Shown: positions 10,275 through 20,437 of the stretch, in pieces
How the letters are laid out: each line of letters opens with the position of its first letter
Position numbering within the stretch: the first letter of the stretch is position 1
Source: Lysobacter_C viscosus
GTDB lineage: Bacteria; Pseudomonadota; Gammaproteobacteria; Xanthomonadales; Xanthomonadaceae
Reading direction: 5' to 3'
Assembly: GCF_046600715.1 (NCBI RefSeq)
Contig: NZ_JBJMAV010000001.1
Coordinates: 496,001-560,000 of the forward strand
Length of the DNA stretch: 64,000 nucleotides
The notes under the pieces: generated by a model
What the model saw: only the letters and a program-made list of their open reading frames with translations
Told to the model about the DNA's origin: nothing
Databases searched by the model: none
Translations under genes and position numbers: made by a program

Positions 10275-10327
10275 CTGCCTGCCCGCGCGTCAGGGCGCCG
10301 GGGTTGACCGCCGCGGGCAGCAGGCAG
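10275..10327 (+). promoter_or_regulatory. Stem-loop upstream of the ArsR-methyltransferase gene
   Basis: CTGCCTGCCCGCG at 10276 can pair with CGCGGGCAG(CA)GGCAG ending at 10326, with a two-base bulge and a loop of about 23 bases. It lies in the divergent intergenic region just ahead of the dyad operator. It could be a leader structure or an end signal for stray transcripts. It does not match a riboswitch consensus I know. Confidence 0.35.
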
Positions 10328-10331
10328 AGAC

Positions 10332-10359
10332 TTATCGCTGTATCGCGATACGTCGATAA
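10332..10359 (+). promoter_or_regulatory. 28-base dyad, probable operator of the ArsR-type regulator
   Basis: The site reads TTATCG-N3-TATCG followed directly by the mirror half CGATA-N3-CGATAA, so all paired positions match. It ends 12 bases before the ATG of the ArsR-methyltransferase gene and directly abuts the AAGGCAGG ribosome-binding site. Its AT-rich TATCGCGATA centre stands out in a GC-rich background. ArsR-family dimers typically bind such dyads over their own promoters, so autoregulation is likely. Confidence 0.7.
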
Positions 10360-10371
10360 AGGCAGGACTGC

Positions 10372-11301
10372 ATGGATCTGGAAGGCTGGTCGTCCCGGCT
10401 CAAGGTGTTCGCCGACGCCACCCGCGTGCGGCTGCTGGCCCTGCTCGAACACGAGGAGCTGACCGTGGCCGAGCTCTCGGCCATCACCCGGCTTGCCCAG
10501 CCGCGTGTCTCGACCCACCTGTCCAAGCTGAAGGAAGCCGGGCTGGTGCGGGACCGCCGTTCGGGCGTCTCGGCCTACTACCGGTTCGACGACGCCGCGC
10601 TCGACAACGCGCAACGTGCGCTGTGGCAGACCCTGCGCGAAGGCAGCGACGACCCCTTGCTGCGCCAGGACGCCGAGCGTGTCCCGGGTGTGCTGGCGAT
10701 GCGCGCGGCCGACCAGAACTGGGCCGACTCGGTGGCCGGCGACATGGAACGCCATTATTCGCCCGGCCGCACATGGGAGGCCATGGCCCGGTCGGCGCTG
10801 CCACTGCTGGAGCCGGGCGACATGCTGGACATCGCGTCCGGTGACGGCGTGCTGGCGGAGCTGATGGCGCCACATTCCAACCGCTACGTCTGCCTGGACG
10901 CCAGCTCCAAGGTGGTGGCGGCGGCCACCGAGCGCCTGCGTCGCCTCCCCAACGTCGAAGTCCGCGAAGGCGACATGCATGCATTGCCTCTCGACGACGC
11001 CAGCTTCGACCTGGTGGCGCTGATGCATGCGCTCACCTATGCCGCGCACCCCGCCCAGGCCGTGGCCGAAGCCGCCCGCGTGTTGCGTCCCGGCGGCCGG
11101 ATGCTGCTGACCAGCCTGGCCCGGCACGAGCATCGTGCGGTGGTCGAGTCCTTCGGCCACTTGAACCTGGGTTTCTCGGAGAAGGACCTGCGCCGTTTCG
11201 TGACCCGGGCGGGGCTGGACATCCTCAGCTGCGGCACCGTTACCCGCGAGCGCCGCCCCCCCCACTTCGAAGTCATCGCGCTGATCGGCAGGAAGCCATG
11301 A
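10372..11301 (+). CDS. ArsR-type regulator fused to a SAM-dependent methyltransferase
   Basis: A 309-residue fusion. Residues 1-75 form an ArsR winged helix (LKVFADATRVRLLALLEHEELTVAELS, then RVSTHLSKLKEAGLVRDRR). The metal-binding ELCVC motif of SmtB/ArsR sensors is absent. From about residue 120 comes a class I methyltransferase fold, with motif I LDIASGDGV at 152-160, an LDASSKVV acidic strand, and a VLRPGGRML segment. It is the first gene before the two metH genes and reads toward them, with the dyad operator before its ATG. A plausible role is sensing S-adenosylmethionine or S-adenosylhomocysteine to control methionine synthesis. That role is inference from domain pairing and context. 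Whether it methylates anything is unknown. Confidence 0.88.
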   Translation: MDLEGWSSRLKVFADATRVRLLALLEHEELTVAELSAITRLAQPRVSTHLSKLKEAGLVRDRRSGVSAYYRFDDAALDNAQRALWQTLREGSDDPLLRQDAERVPGVLAMRAADQNWADSVAGDMERHYSPGRTWEAMARSALPLLEPGDMLDIASGDGVLAELMAPHSNRYVCLDASSKVVAAATERLRRLPNVEVREGDMHALPLDDASFDLVALMHALTYAAHPAQAVAEAARVLRPGGRMLLTSLARHEHRAVVESFGHLNLGFSEKDLRRFVTRAGLDILSCGTVTRERRPPHFEVIALIGRKP

Positions 11302-11472
11302 ACGCAGCGGTCTGACGCACCCCGGACATGGGCGGGGCACACGACGCTCGCGAGTCGTTCCGGGGATGGCAGCCGCTGCCGTTGCATGCGGCGAACCGAT
11401 TGACCGGAGTGACCGCCCGCGCTGCCCTTCCTCCACTTCAATCCGTGGCATTGCCCCCGGCAGGAGATCCAG

Positions 11473-12546
11473 ATGCCCCCCCTCCCCTGGCACAGTAGGG
11501 ATCGCGCCGAAGCCCTGCAACGTGCCCTTTGCGAGCGGATCCTGGTGATCGATGGCGCAATGGGAACGATGATCCAGCAGCACGGCCTGTCGGAGGCCGA
11601 CTACCGTGGCGAGCGCTTCGCCGACGGGCATGACCGCCAGCAGCCCAGGGAACGCGCAGCCCTTGACCAGCGCGGCAACAACGACCTGCTCAGCCTGACC
11701 CGGCCGGAACTGATCTCCTGCATCCATGCCGAGTACCTGGCGGCCGGGGCGGACCTGGTGGAATCCAACACCTTCAACTCCACGTCCATCGCGATGGCCG
11801 ACTACGGACTGCAGCACCTTGCGCGCGAACTCAACGAGGCCGGTGCCCGCCTCGCGCGGCAGGCCTGCGATGAAGCGACGTTGCGCGACCCTGCACGTCC
11901 GCGCTTCGCCATCGGCGTGCTGGGACCGACCAACCGGACCGCATCGCTGAGCCCCGACGTCAACCGTCCCGGATTCCGCGCCACCTCCTTCGACGAGCTG
12001 CGCGAGGCCTATCGGGACGCGACCCGGGGCCTGATCGAGGGCGGTGCGGACGTGGTGATGGTGGAGACCGTCTTCGACACCCTCAATGCGAAGGCCGCAC
12101 TCTTCGCCATCGAGGAGGTATTCGACGTGCTCGGCGCTCGCCTGCCGGTCATGGTGTCAGGCACGATCACCGACGCCTCCGGCCGCACACTGTCGGGACA
12201 GACCGCCGAGGCCTTCTGGTTTTCAGTCCGCCATGCGGCGCCGCTGGCGATCGGCCTGAACTGCGCGCTCGGCGCGCGCGATCTGCGCCAGCACGTGGAC
12301 GTGTTGTCGCAGATCGCCGACACCCATGTCAGCGCACACCCGAATGCGGGCCTCCCCAATGCATTCGGCGGCTACGACGAAACGCCCGAAGACATGGCCA
12401 GCGTCCTGCGCGAGTTCGCCGAATCCGGGCTGCTCAACCTCGTGGGCGGCTGTTGCGGCACTACGCCGGCGCATATCTCGGCGATTGCAGCAGCGATCGA
12501 CGGCGTCCCGCCGCGCACGCTTCCACGCATGCCGGATGCCGCATGA
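11473..12546 (+). CDS. metH: Methionine synthase, homocysteine-binding part
   Basis: A 357-residue protein equal to the N-terminal homocysteine S-methyltransferase module of MetH. It binds homocysteine through zinc held by Cys264 (GLNCALGARDL) and Cys327/Cys328 (VGGCCGTTP). The start region ILVIDGAMGTMIQQ is typical. In Escherichia coli this module is part of a single 1227-residue MetH; here it ends with a stop codon and the rest is a separate gene 142 bases on, in another frame. Both halves keep all expected motifs, so this is a working split enzyme rather than a broken gene. An AGGAG site stands seven bases before the ATG. The ArsR-methyltransferase gene is 171 bases upstream. Confidence 0.94.
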   Translation: MPPLPWHSRDRAEALQRALCERILVIDGAMGTMIQQHGLSEADYRGERFADGHDRQQPRERAALDQRGNNDLLSLTRPELISCIHAEYLAAGADLVESNTFNSTSIAMADYGLQHLARELNEAGARLARQACDEATLRDPARPRFAIGVLGPTNRTASLSPDVNRPGFRATSFDELREAYRDATRGLIEGGADVVMVETVFDTLNAKAALFAIEEVFDVLGARLPVMVSGTITDASGRTLSGQTAEAFWFSVRHAAPLAIGLNCALGARDLRQHVDVLSQIADTHVSAHPNAGLPNAFGGYDETPEDMASVLREFAESGLLNLVGGCCGTTPAHISAIAAAIDGVPPRTLPRMPDAA

Positions 12547-12688
12547 GGTGCTGTCGCCGCGCCCCGCCCAGGGACACGTCTGGAAGGGCGGGTGTCCCGA
12601 TGCACGATGAAGCCCGTCCCCGGGGACCTGCCGGGTGGGCGCCGTCGAAGTCGCAGCGCGGCGTTCAGCGAGAGGGGCCCCGGACCCG

Positions 12689-15394
<2,706 letters not shown>

Positions 15395-15430
15395 GCCACC
15401 CGGGCGCCGGGCACGTCCGTGGCGCCGCGA

Positions 15431-16036
15431 TTACCAGACCAGGTCGTCGGGCACCTGGTAGCGGGGATCCGCGTAGGGGTCGTCGCCGGCGGGTGCATCC
15501 GGGTCGACCTTCAGCGCCACGCATTCCGGGAAGATGGCCTCGGCCTGGGCCAGCAGCCCCGCCGTCACCACCTTGTAGTGGCCGTTGAGCTGCAAAACGC
15601 CCAGTTCGCCGGCATTGAGCGCCTTCAGCTGGTCGGCCGTCACGTAGACGCGCTTGATCTTGCCGCCGTACTGGAAATGCCGGGCAATGTCGGCATCGGC
15701 GACGTTGAGCACGCCGTCCTTGACCATCGACTCGACCCTGGCGCGCCCCTCGCGCCGCTGGCGGGCGGCCTCCTGGCGCGCCTGTTCCGCCCGCACGCGC
15801 TCGTCCTTTTCCCTCTGCGCGCGGATCGCGTAGGCCTTCGCCAGGTCGATGTCCTCGCGGCTGCGCGGCTTTGCCGGGCCCCCGGTTGGCGTGCCCGGCG
15901 GCGCCGACTTGCGCGGGTTCGCCGCGCGGTCGCGCCTGGGCTTTCCACCGCGATTGGCCTTGTCGGCCGGACGCTCAGGCTTGGGGGCGGGCTTGAAGCC
16001 CAGCCCCAGCAGCTGGTTTCGGAGTGTGTCGGTCAT
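15431..16036 (-). CDS. DUF2058 family protein
   Basis: A 201-residue basic protein of the DUF2058 (YaiL-like) family, sometimes called nucleoprotein/polynucleotide-associated enzyme. It starts with the typical MTDTLRNQLLGLGFKPAP, continues with a charged linker rich in Arg, Lys, Pro and Ala (about residues 17-65), a helical segment of alternating Arg/Glu/Ala (EDIDLAKAYAIRAQREK), and a folded end (IARHFQYGGKIKRVYV, LGVLQLNGHYKVV). The composition suggests nucleic-acid or ribosome association, but the function is not established. The start at 16036 lies four bases after the slyX stop, so the two are probably cotranscribed. Confidence 0.82.
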   Translation of the reverse strand: MTDTLRNQLLGLGFKPAPKPERPADKANRGGKPRRDRAANPRKSAPPGTPTGGPAKPRSREDIDLAKAYAIRAQREKDERVRAEQARQEAARQRREGRARVESMVKDGVLNVADADIARHFQYGGKIKRVYVTADQLKALNAGELGVLQLNGHYKVVTAGLLAQAEAIFPECVALKVDPDAPAGDDPYADPRYQVPDDLVW

Positions 16037-16040
16037 CGGC

Positions 16041-16286
16041 TCAGTAGTGCGGGGGTGGGGGTTCGCTGGCCGGATCGGCCGACAGCGGATTGCTGGAAAC
16101 GGCCAGCCGCAGCTGCCGTAACTCTTCCAGCGCACGATGCAGCGCCAGCGCGTTGCGGCCCTCCTCGTCGCGCGACTGGGCCAGGGCGTCGCTGAGCGCG
16201 GCGATCGCATGCTCCTGGAAGGACAGCCGGGTTTCCAGCTCGGTCAGGCGCGCCTCGAACGAGGCCTGCATTGCATCTATCGACAT
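16041..16286 (-). CDS. slyX: SlyX family protein
   Basis: An 81-residue coiled-coil protein of the SlyX family. The pattern ARLTELETRLSFQEHAIAAL followed by a helical stretch and the C-terminal PPPPHY is diagnostic. Its function is unknown. The ATG at 16286 is preferred to a GTG one codon earlier. The start overlaps or abuts the end of the UDP-glucose dehydrogenase gene (stop at 16289), and the DUF2058 gene follows after four bases, so ugd-slyX-DUF2058 looks like one operon. Confidence 0.9.
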   Translation of the reverse strand: MSIDAMQASFEARLTELETRLSFQEHAIAALSDALAQSRDEEGRNALALHRALEELRQLRLAVSSNPLSADPASEPPPPHY

Positions 16287-16288
16287 CA

Positions 16289-17632
16289 CTACCGGCCCCT
16301 CGCGATTGATCGTCCGCGACCGATGCCGTAGTACGCCAGGCCCGCGTCTTCGACCTGGCCGGGGGGATACAGGTTTCGCCCGTCGAAGACCACGCGGTCA
16401 CCCAGCAGTTTCCGCAATCGCCCGAAATCGGGGCTTCGGAACTGCTTCCATTCGGTGACGATCACCAGTGCATCGGCGCCTTCGGCGGCCTCGTACTCGG
16501 ACTCGCACAGCACCAGTTCCTCGCGGCGCCCGTAGATGCGACGCACCTCGTCCATCGCCTCGGGATCGTACGCACGCACGTTCGCCCCTGCATCCCAGAG
16601 TTGCTCCAGCAGGCGGCGGCTGGAGGCTTCGCGCATGTCGTCGGTATTGGGCTTGAAGGCCAGGCCCCATACCGCAAACGTCTTGCCGGCCACTGGCCCC
16701 TCGTAATGCCGCTGCACCAGGTCGAACAGGTGGCCCTTCTGGCGATGGTTGACCGATTCCACGGCGGTCAGCAGCTCCGGCTCCACGCCGTGTGCCTGGG
16801 CGATCCTCGCCAGGGCCTGCACGTCCTTGGGGAAGCACGAGCCCCCATAACCGGCACCTGGATAGATGAAATGCCAGCCGATGCGCGGGTCCGAGCCGAT
16901 GCCCAGGCGCACCATCTCCACGTCCGCCCCGACCTGCTCGGCAATGTTGGCGATCTCGTTCATGAAACTGATCTTGGTGGCAAGCATCGCGTTGGCCGCG
17001 TACTTGGTCAGCTCGGCCGAGCGCACGTCCATCACCACGAAACGATCGTGGTTGCGCACGAATGGCCCGTACAGGCGCCGCAACTGTTCGACCGCCCCTG
17101 GCTCCGATGAGCCGATGACGATGCGGTCCGGTCGCATGCAGTCATTGACTGCGTCGCCTTCCTTGAGGAACTCGGGGTTGGATACCACGTCGAATGCAAT
17201 ATCGACGCCGCGCGATTGAAGCTCGCCCGCGACGGCCTGGCGGACCTTGTCGGCCGTGCCCACTGGAACGGTCGACTTGTTGACGATGATGGCCGGGCGT
17301 TGCAGGTGCCGGCCGATCGTGCGCGCCACCTCCAGTACGTAGCGGAGATCCGCGCTGCCATCCTCGTCGGCCGGCGTTCCCACCGCGATGAACAGGATCT
17401 CGCTGGCGCCGATGCCTTCCGCGGCGTCGGTGGTGAACGCGATGCGGCCCGCGGCGAGGTTGCGGGCCAGCAACCCCTCCAGCCCCGGCTCGAAGATGGG
17501 CACCTCGCCCCGGCCCAGCCGCTCCACCTTGTCGGCATCGATGTCGACGCATACCACCGAATGCCCGACCTCTGCGAGGCACACGCCACTGACCAGGCCT
17601 ACGTAGCCGGTGCCGAAAATCGTGGCAAGCAT
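16289..17632 (-). CDS. ugd: UDP-glucose 6-dehydrogenase
   Basis: A 447-residue enzyme that oxidises UDP-glucose to UDP-glucuronate with two NAD, feeding lipopolysaccharide and exopolysaccharide synthesis. The N-terminal Rossmann motif FGTGYVGLVSG covers residues 6-16. The segment SVVCVDIDADKVERL gives the NAD-preferring Asp. The catalytic cysteine is in GAGYGGSCFPKDVQAL (about residue 265), and a FAVWGLAFKPNTDDMREA segment follows in the UDP-binding domain. Length is normal. It heads the ugd-slyX-DUF2058 run and lies 40 bases after the FKBP lipoprotein gene. Confidence 0.95.
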   Translation of the reverse strand: MLATIFGTGYVGLVSGVCLAEVGHSVVCVDIDADKVERLGRGEVPIFEPGLEGLLARNLAAGRIAFTTDAAEGIGASEILFIAVGTPADEDGSADLRYVLEVARTIGRHLQRPAIIVNKSTVPVGTADKVRQAVAGELQSRGVDIAFDVVSNPEFLKEGDAVNDCMRPDRIVIGSSEPGAVEQLRRLYGPFVRNHDRFVVMDVRSAELTKYAANAMLATKISFMNEIANIAEQVGADVEMVRLGIGSDPRIGWHFIYPGAGYGGSCFPKDVQALARIAQAHGVEPELLTAVESVNHRQKGHLFDLVQRHYEGPVAGKTFAVWGLAFKPNTDDMREASSRRLLEQLWDAGANVRAYDPEAMDEVRRIYGRREELVLCESEYEAAEGADALVIVTEWKQFRSPDFGRLRKLLGDRVVFDGRNLYPPGQVEDAGLAYYGIGRGRSIARGR

Positions 17633-17672
17633 GTGTCAGTGAGCTCCCGGGGCCAGTCGTCGTGGCGACAGG

Positions 17673-18473
17673 TCAGTTGCCGCCACCCTTGACGATCTCC
17701 AGCAGCTCGACCTCGAAGACCAGCGTGGCGTTGGGTCCGATCGGACCGCCCGGGGTGCCGCGCTCGCCGTAACCGAGCTCGGAGGGAATCCAGAACTTGT
17801 ACTTGCTGCCTACCGGCATCAGCGCGATGCCCTCCTGCCAGCCCGGCACCACCTGGGAGAGCGGGAAGGTCACCGGCTCGCCGCGCTCGTAGGAGTCGTC
17901 GAAGGAGGTGCCGTCCAGCAGCGTGCCCTTGTAGTGCACGCGCACGGTGTCGGTGGCGGTCGGCCGGGGGCCGTCACCTGCGGTCACGACGCTGTACTGC
18001 AGGCCCGAGGCGGTCGTTTCCACGCCCGGCTTCTTGGCGTTGGCGGCGAGGAAGGCCGCACCCTCCTCGGTGTTCTTCTTGGCCTTGGCCATCATGTCGG
18101 CGATTTGCTTGGCCTGCATCTTCTGGCCGAAGGTCTCGCCGACCTGCTTGGCCTGCTCCTCGGTCATGAGCGGCTTCTCGCCGGCGACGATGGTCTGCAT
18201 GGCCTTGTGCAGCACGTCCAGGTCGATCTCGTCCTTCACCGGCTCCAGCGACTTGGCCATCTCCATGCCGATCATGTAGCTGACCTGCGCCTTTTCGCCT
18301 TCAAGCCCGGTGATCTTCAAGGTGTCGGCGGCCTCAGCGTCCGCAGCCGCTTCGGCCTTGGTTGCGTCTGCATCGGCGGGCGTCTCGGCACCATCGGGCT
18401 TGCAAGCCGCCAGCGCCAGGGTCAGGGAGCCCACGGCAAGGGCGGTGGCGGTCGAACGGAAGAATGGGGACAT
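17673..18473 (-). CDS. FKBP-type peptidyl-prolyl isomerase, lipoprotein
   Basis: A 266-residue Mip/FkpA-like isomerase. Residues 1-24 form a lipoprotein signal with the lipobox LAAC (Cys24), so it should be lipid-anchored and face the periplasm or outer membrane. A charged Ala/Glu/Asp linker follows, then the helical dimerisation domain (VSYMIGMEMAKSLEPVKDEIDL, about 60-150). The C-terminal FKBP fold contains VRVHYKGTLLDGTSFDDSY, VIPGWQEG-type VVPGWQEGIALMPVG and FWIPSELGYGERGTPGGPIG. It folds proline-containing exported proteins. It lies downstream of a second FKBP gene with the same architecture on the same strand. Confidence 0.93.
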   Translation of the reverse strand: MSPFFRSTATALAVGSLTLALAACKPDGAETPADADATKAEAAADAEAADTLKITGLEGEKAQVSYMIGMEMAKSLEPVKDEIDLDVLHKAMQTIVAGEKPLMTEEQAKQVGETFGQKMQAKQIADMMAKAKKNTEEGAAFLAANAKKPGVETTASGLQYSVVTAGDGPRPTATDTVRVHYKGTLLDGTSFDDSYERGEPVTFPLSQVVPGWQEGIALMPVGSKYKFWIPSELGYGERGTPGGPIGPNATLVFEVELLEIVKGGGN

Positions 18474-18499
18474 CGAATGACTCCGGGGATCGGGGGTTT

Positions 18500-18521
18500 C
18501 CGACCGGCACGCGCCGGTCGG
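18500..18521 (-). terminator. Hairpin between the two FKBP genes
   Basis: A perfect 9-base stem (CCGACCGGC) with an ACGC loop lies between the stop of the upstream FKBP gene and the start of the lipoprotein FKBP gene. No T-run follows on either strand, so it is a weak terminator or processing site. Confidence 0.4.
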
Positions 18522-18607
18522 CTTGGGGGCATCACCGCCTGGCGGCGACAGCGGTCGGCGAAGGTGTCACGGGTCGGCTGAGTGCCGACCCAACCACGCA
18601 CGTGCGG

Positions 18608-19546
18608 TCAGAGGATTGCTTGCAGCTCCACGTCGAAGACCAGGGTCGCGTCGGGGCCGATCGGACCGCCCGGCGTGCCGCGCGGTCCGTAGGCCAGCTC
18701 GCCCGGGATCCAGAACCGGTACTTCGCGCCTACCGGCATCAGGCCGACACCCTCGGTCCACCCGGGGATGACCTGGCTCAGGCCGAACTCGGCCGGCTGG
18801 CCACGATCATAGGAACTGTCGAACACGGTGCCGTCCAGCAGGGTGCCGTGGTAATGCACGCGGACGCGGTCGGTCGGGCGCGGCATCGCACCCGACCCTT
18901 GGCGCAGCACCATGTACTGGAGGCCCGAGCCGGTGGTGATGACGCCCTTGACCTGCTTGTTCCTGGCCAGGAACGCCTCGCCTTCGGCACGGTTGGCCTC
19001 GGACGCGGCCTGCGCCTTCTGCGCCATGCCCGCCTGCAGGCGGGTCGAGAACGACTCGCGCACCGCGTTGAGCTCGGCTTCCTCCATCAACAACGGGGTA
19101 TCCGCCAACACCGCGCGCACTGCCTGCAGCACCACCGGCATGTCCAGCTCGTCCTTGATCGGGGCCAGCGACCGACCCACGTTGCCACCGATGAGGTAAC
19201 CCACATGGGCGGTGTCCACGTCCGGCACCTTGGCATCGGCAGGCAGCCGGCCGGCGCGCGACTCGACACGCTGCATCAGGGCCTGCGAGGTCGCCTGTGC
19301 GTCCTGCTCCGAGAGCAAGGGCTCGCCGCCCTCGAATGCACGGTCCAGCGCGCGACCGAACGCGGCCACGTCCAGGTCGGGGCCCGCCGGGCCGATCGAC
19401 CGCCCGACGTCATAGCCCACCATGTAACTGGCCTTCTCGCGATCGGTGGTCAAGACGGTCTTCTCCTGGGCAATGGCGGCGGTGCCCAGCAGCGCCGCGG
19501 CGGCAGTGGTCAACAACACGGCCGCGCCGCGTACGAAAGCCTTCAT
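18608..19546 (-). CDS. FKBP-type peptidyl-prolyl isomerase, secreted
   Basis: A 312-residue Mip-like isomerase with a cleavable signal peptide (about residues 1-26, ending GTAAIA before QEK), so it should be periplasmic rather than lipid-anchored. The helical N-terminal part contains two YMVGYDVGRSIGP/YLIGGNVGRSLAP-like repeats, suggesting an internally duplicated dimerisation domain. The FKBP domain reads VRVHYHGTLLDGTVFDSSYDRG, VIPGWTEGVGLMPVG and GELAYGPRGTPGGPIGPD. Its close similarity to the next gene downstream points to tandem duplication. The ATG follows an AGGAGCAGGA site. Confidence 0.93.
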   Translation of the reverse strand: MKAFVRGAAVLLTTAAAALLGTAAIAQEKTVLTTDREKASYMVGYDVGRSIGPAGPDLDVAAFGRALDRAFEGGEPLLSEQDAQATSQALMQRVESRAGRLPADAKVPDVDTAHVGYLIGGNVGRSLAPIKDELDMPVVLQAVRAVLADTPLLMEEAELNAVRESFSTRLQAGMAQKAQAASEANRAEGEAFLARNKQVKGVITTGSGLQYMVLRQGSGAMPRPTDRVRVHYHGTLLDGTVFDSSYDRGQPAEFGLSQVIPGWTEGVGLMPVGAKYRFWIPGELAYGPRGTPGGPIGPDATLVFDVELQAIL

Positions 19547-19678
19547 CCGGTCCTGCTCCTGTGGGTTTTTTGAGGGGGGGCTTGCGGGCGACGCCTGTAG
19601 CCGGTGGCCGGCAGAGGGCCGGCGAGCCGCTCATTGTCGCGGCGACCGCGCCGGCGGGCAAACGCCGGTGTCGGGAAC

Positions 19679-20245
19679 TCAGCGCGATGGGCGCGGTGCC
19701 GCCAGCGAGCGCTCGATCGCGGCGACCATCTCCTCGTCGTCAGGCACGGTCCTGCTTCCGTAGCTGGCAACCAGGCGACCGTCGCGGCCGACCAGGTACT
19801 TGTGGAAATTCCACTTCGGTGACTCGCCTGCCGCCCTGGCAAGTCCGGCATACAGGCCCGAGGCCCGTGGACCGATCACGTGAGACTTCTCGAACATCGG
19901 GAACTTGACGCCATAGGTCAGCGTGCAGAACTCGCGGATGTCGTCCTCGTCCTCGAACTCCTGCTCCTTGAAATCCCCTGAGGGGAAGCCGAGCACCGCG
20001 AACCCGCGGCCCTGGTACTTGGCATGCAGCGCCTCCAGGCCTTCGAACTGGGGGGTGAACCCGCACTTGCTGGCGGTGTTCACCACCAGCACGACATCAC
20101 CCGCGTACTGCGCCTGCAGGTCAACCGGCTGCTTGCCCGCCAGCGGGCGGAAGCTGTGCCCGTCCAGCAGCCCATCTGCAGCCAGCGCCGTTCCGGACAG
20201 GATCGCGAGGGCGACCAGCGCCCCGGCTGCCAGTGCGCGGGACAT
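19679..20245 (-). CDS. Exported glutathione peroxidase family protein
   Basis: A 188-residue thiol peroxidase of the glutathione peroxidase family, reducing peroxides. The catalytic residue is cysteine (VVNTASKCGFTPQ), not selenocysteine. The following FPSGDFKEQEF corresponds to the FPCNQF motif but lacks its Cys and Asn/Gln. The conserved WNFHKYLVGRDG is intact. The N-terminus MSRALAAGALVALAILSG ending TALA is a signal peptide, so it should work in the periplasm. An in-frame ATG at 20302 would add 19 residues before the signal; I prefer the shorter start though no clear ribosome-binding site decides it. It diverges from the YtrA operon. Confidence 0.88.
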   Translation of the reverse strand: MSRALAAGALVALAILSGTALAADGLLDGHSFRPLAGKQPVDLQAQYAGDVVLVVNTASKCGFTPQFEGLEALHAKYQGRGFAVLGFPSGDFKEQEFEDEDDIREFCTLTYGVKFPMFEKSHVIGPRASGLYAGLARAAGESPKWNFHKYLVGRDGRLVASYGSRTVPDDEEMVAAIERSLAAPRPSR

Positions 20246-20369
20246 CCTGCAGCGGCCCGATCGGGGCCGGGATGAGGCGGGGAGCATGGGTGCAGGCGTC
20301 ATGGGACCGGGTCCGGAAGGGTGGCGGGCCAGTATGACTTTAGTTGGGTTACGGAGTTCCCCTCGGGAG

Positions 20370-20410
20370 TTGACATGCCCAAAACTGGTGTTATAGTCAC
20401 CTACAACACC
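20370..20410 (+). promoter_or_regulatory. Promoter with embedded YtrA-type operator
   Basis: A near-consensus sigma-70 promoter, TTGACA (20370) - 16 bases - TATAGT (20392), heads the ABC operon. Laid over the -10 element is the inverted repeat ACTGGTGTT...AACACCGGT. Its core is GGTG (20387-20390), exactly 16 bases, CACC (20407-20410). YtrA-type GntR regulators are known to bind such GGTG/CACC dyads, and one is encoded in this operon. Binding would block RNA polymerase directly, so autorepression is the simple reading. Confidence 0.82.
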
Positions 20411-20437
20411 GGTCTACCAATGAGCAGGACAGCCCCC

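Noticed and set aside
11302..11472. Possible SAH, SAM or cobalamin riboswitch before metH
   Set aside because: I looked for the conserved core sequences of these riboswitches and found none; only short GC-rich stems are present.
12547..12688. Possible frameshift joining the two metH genes
   Set aside because: The halves are separated by 142 bases, lie in different frames, have separate starts with ribosome-binding sites, and the split falls at a known domain border.
19679..20245. Selenocysteine in the glutathione peroxidase
   Set aside because: The active-site codon is for cysteine (SKCGFT) and no in-frame TGA is present.
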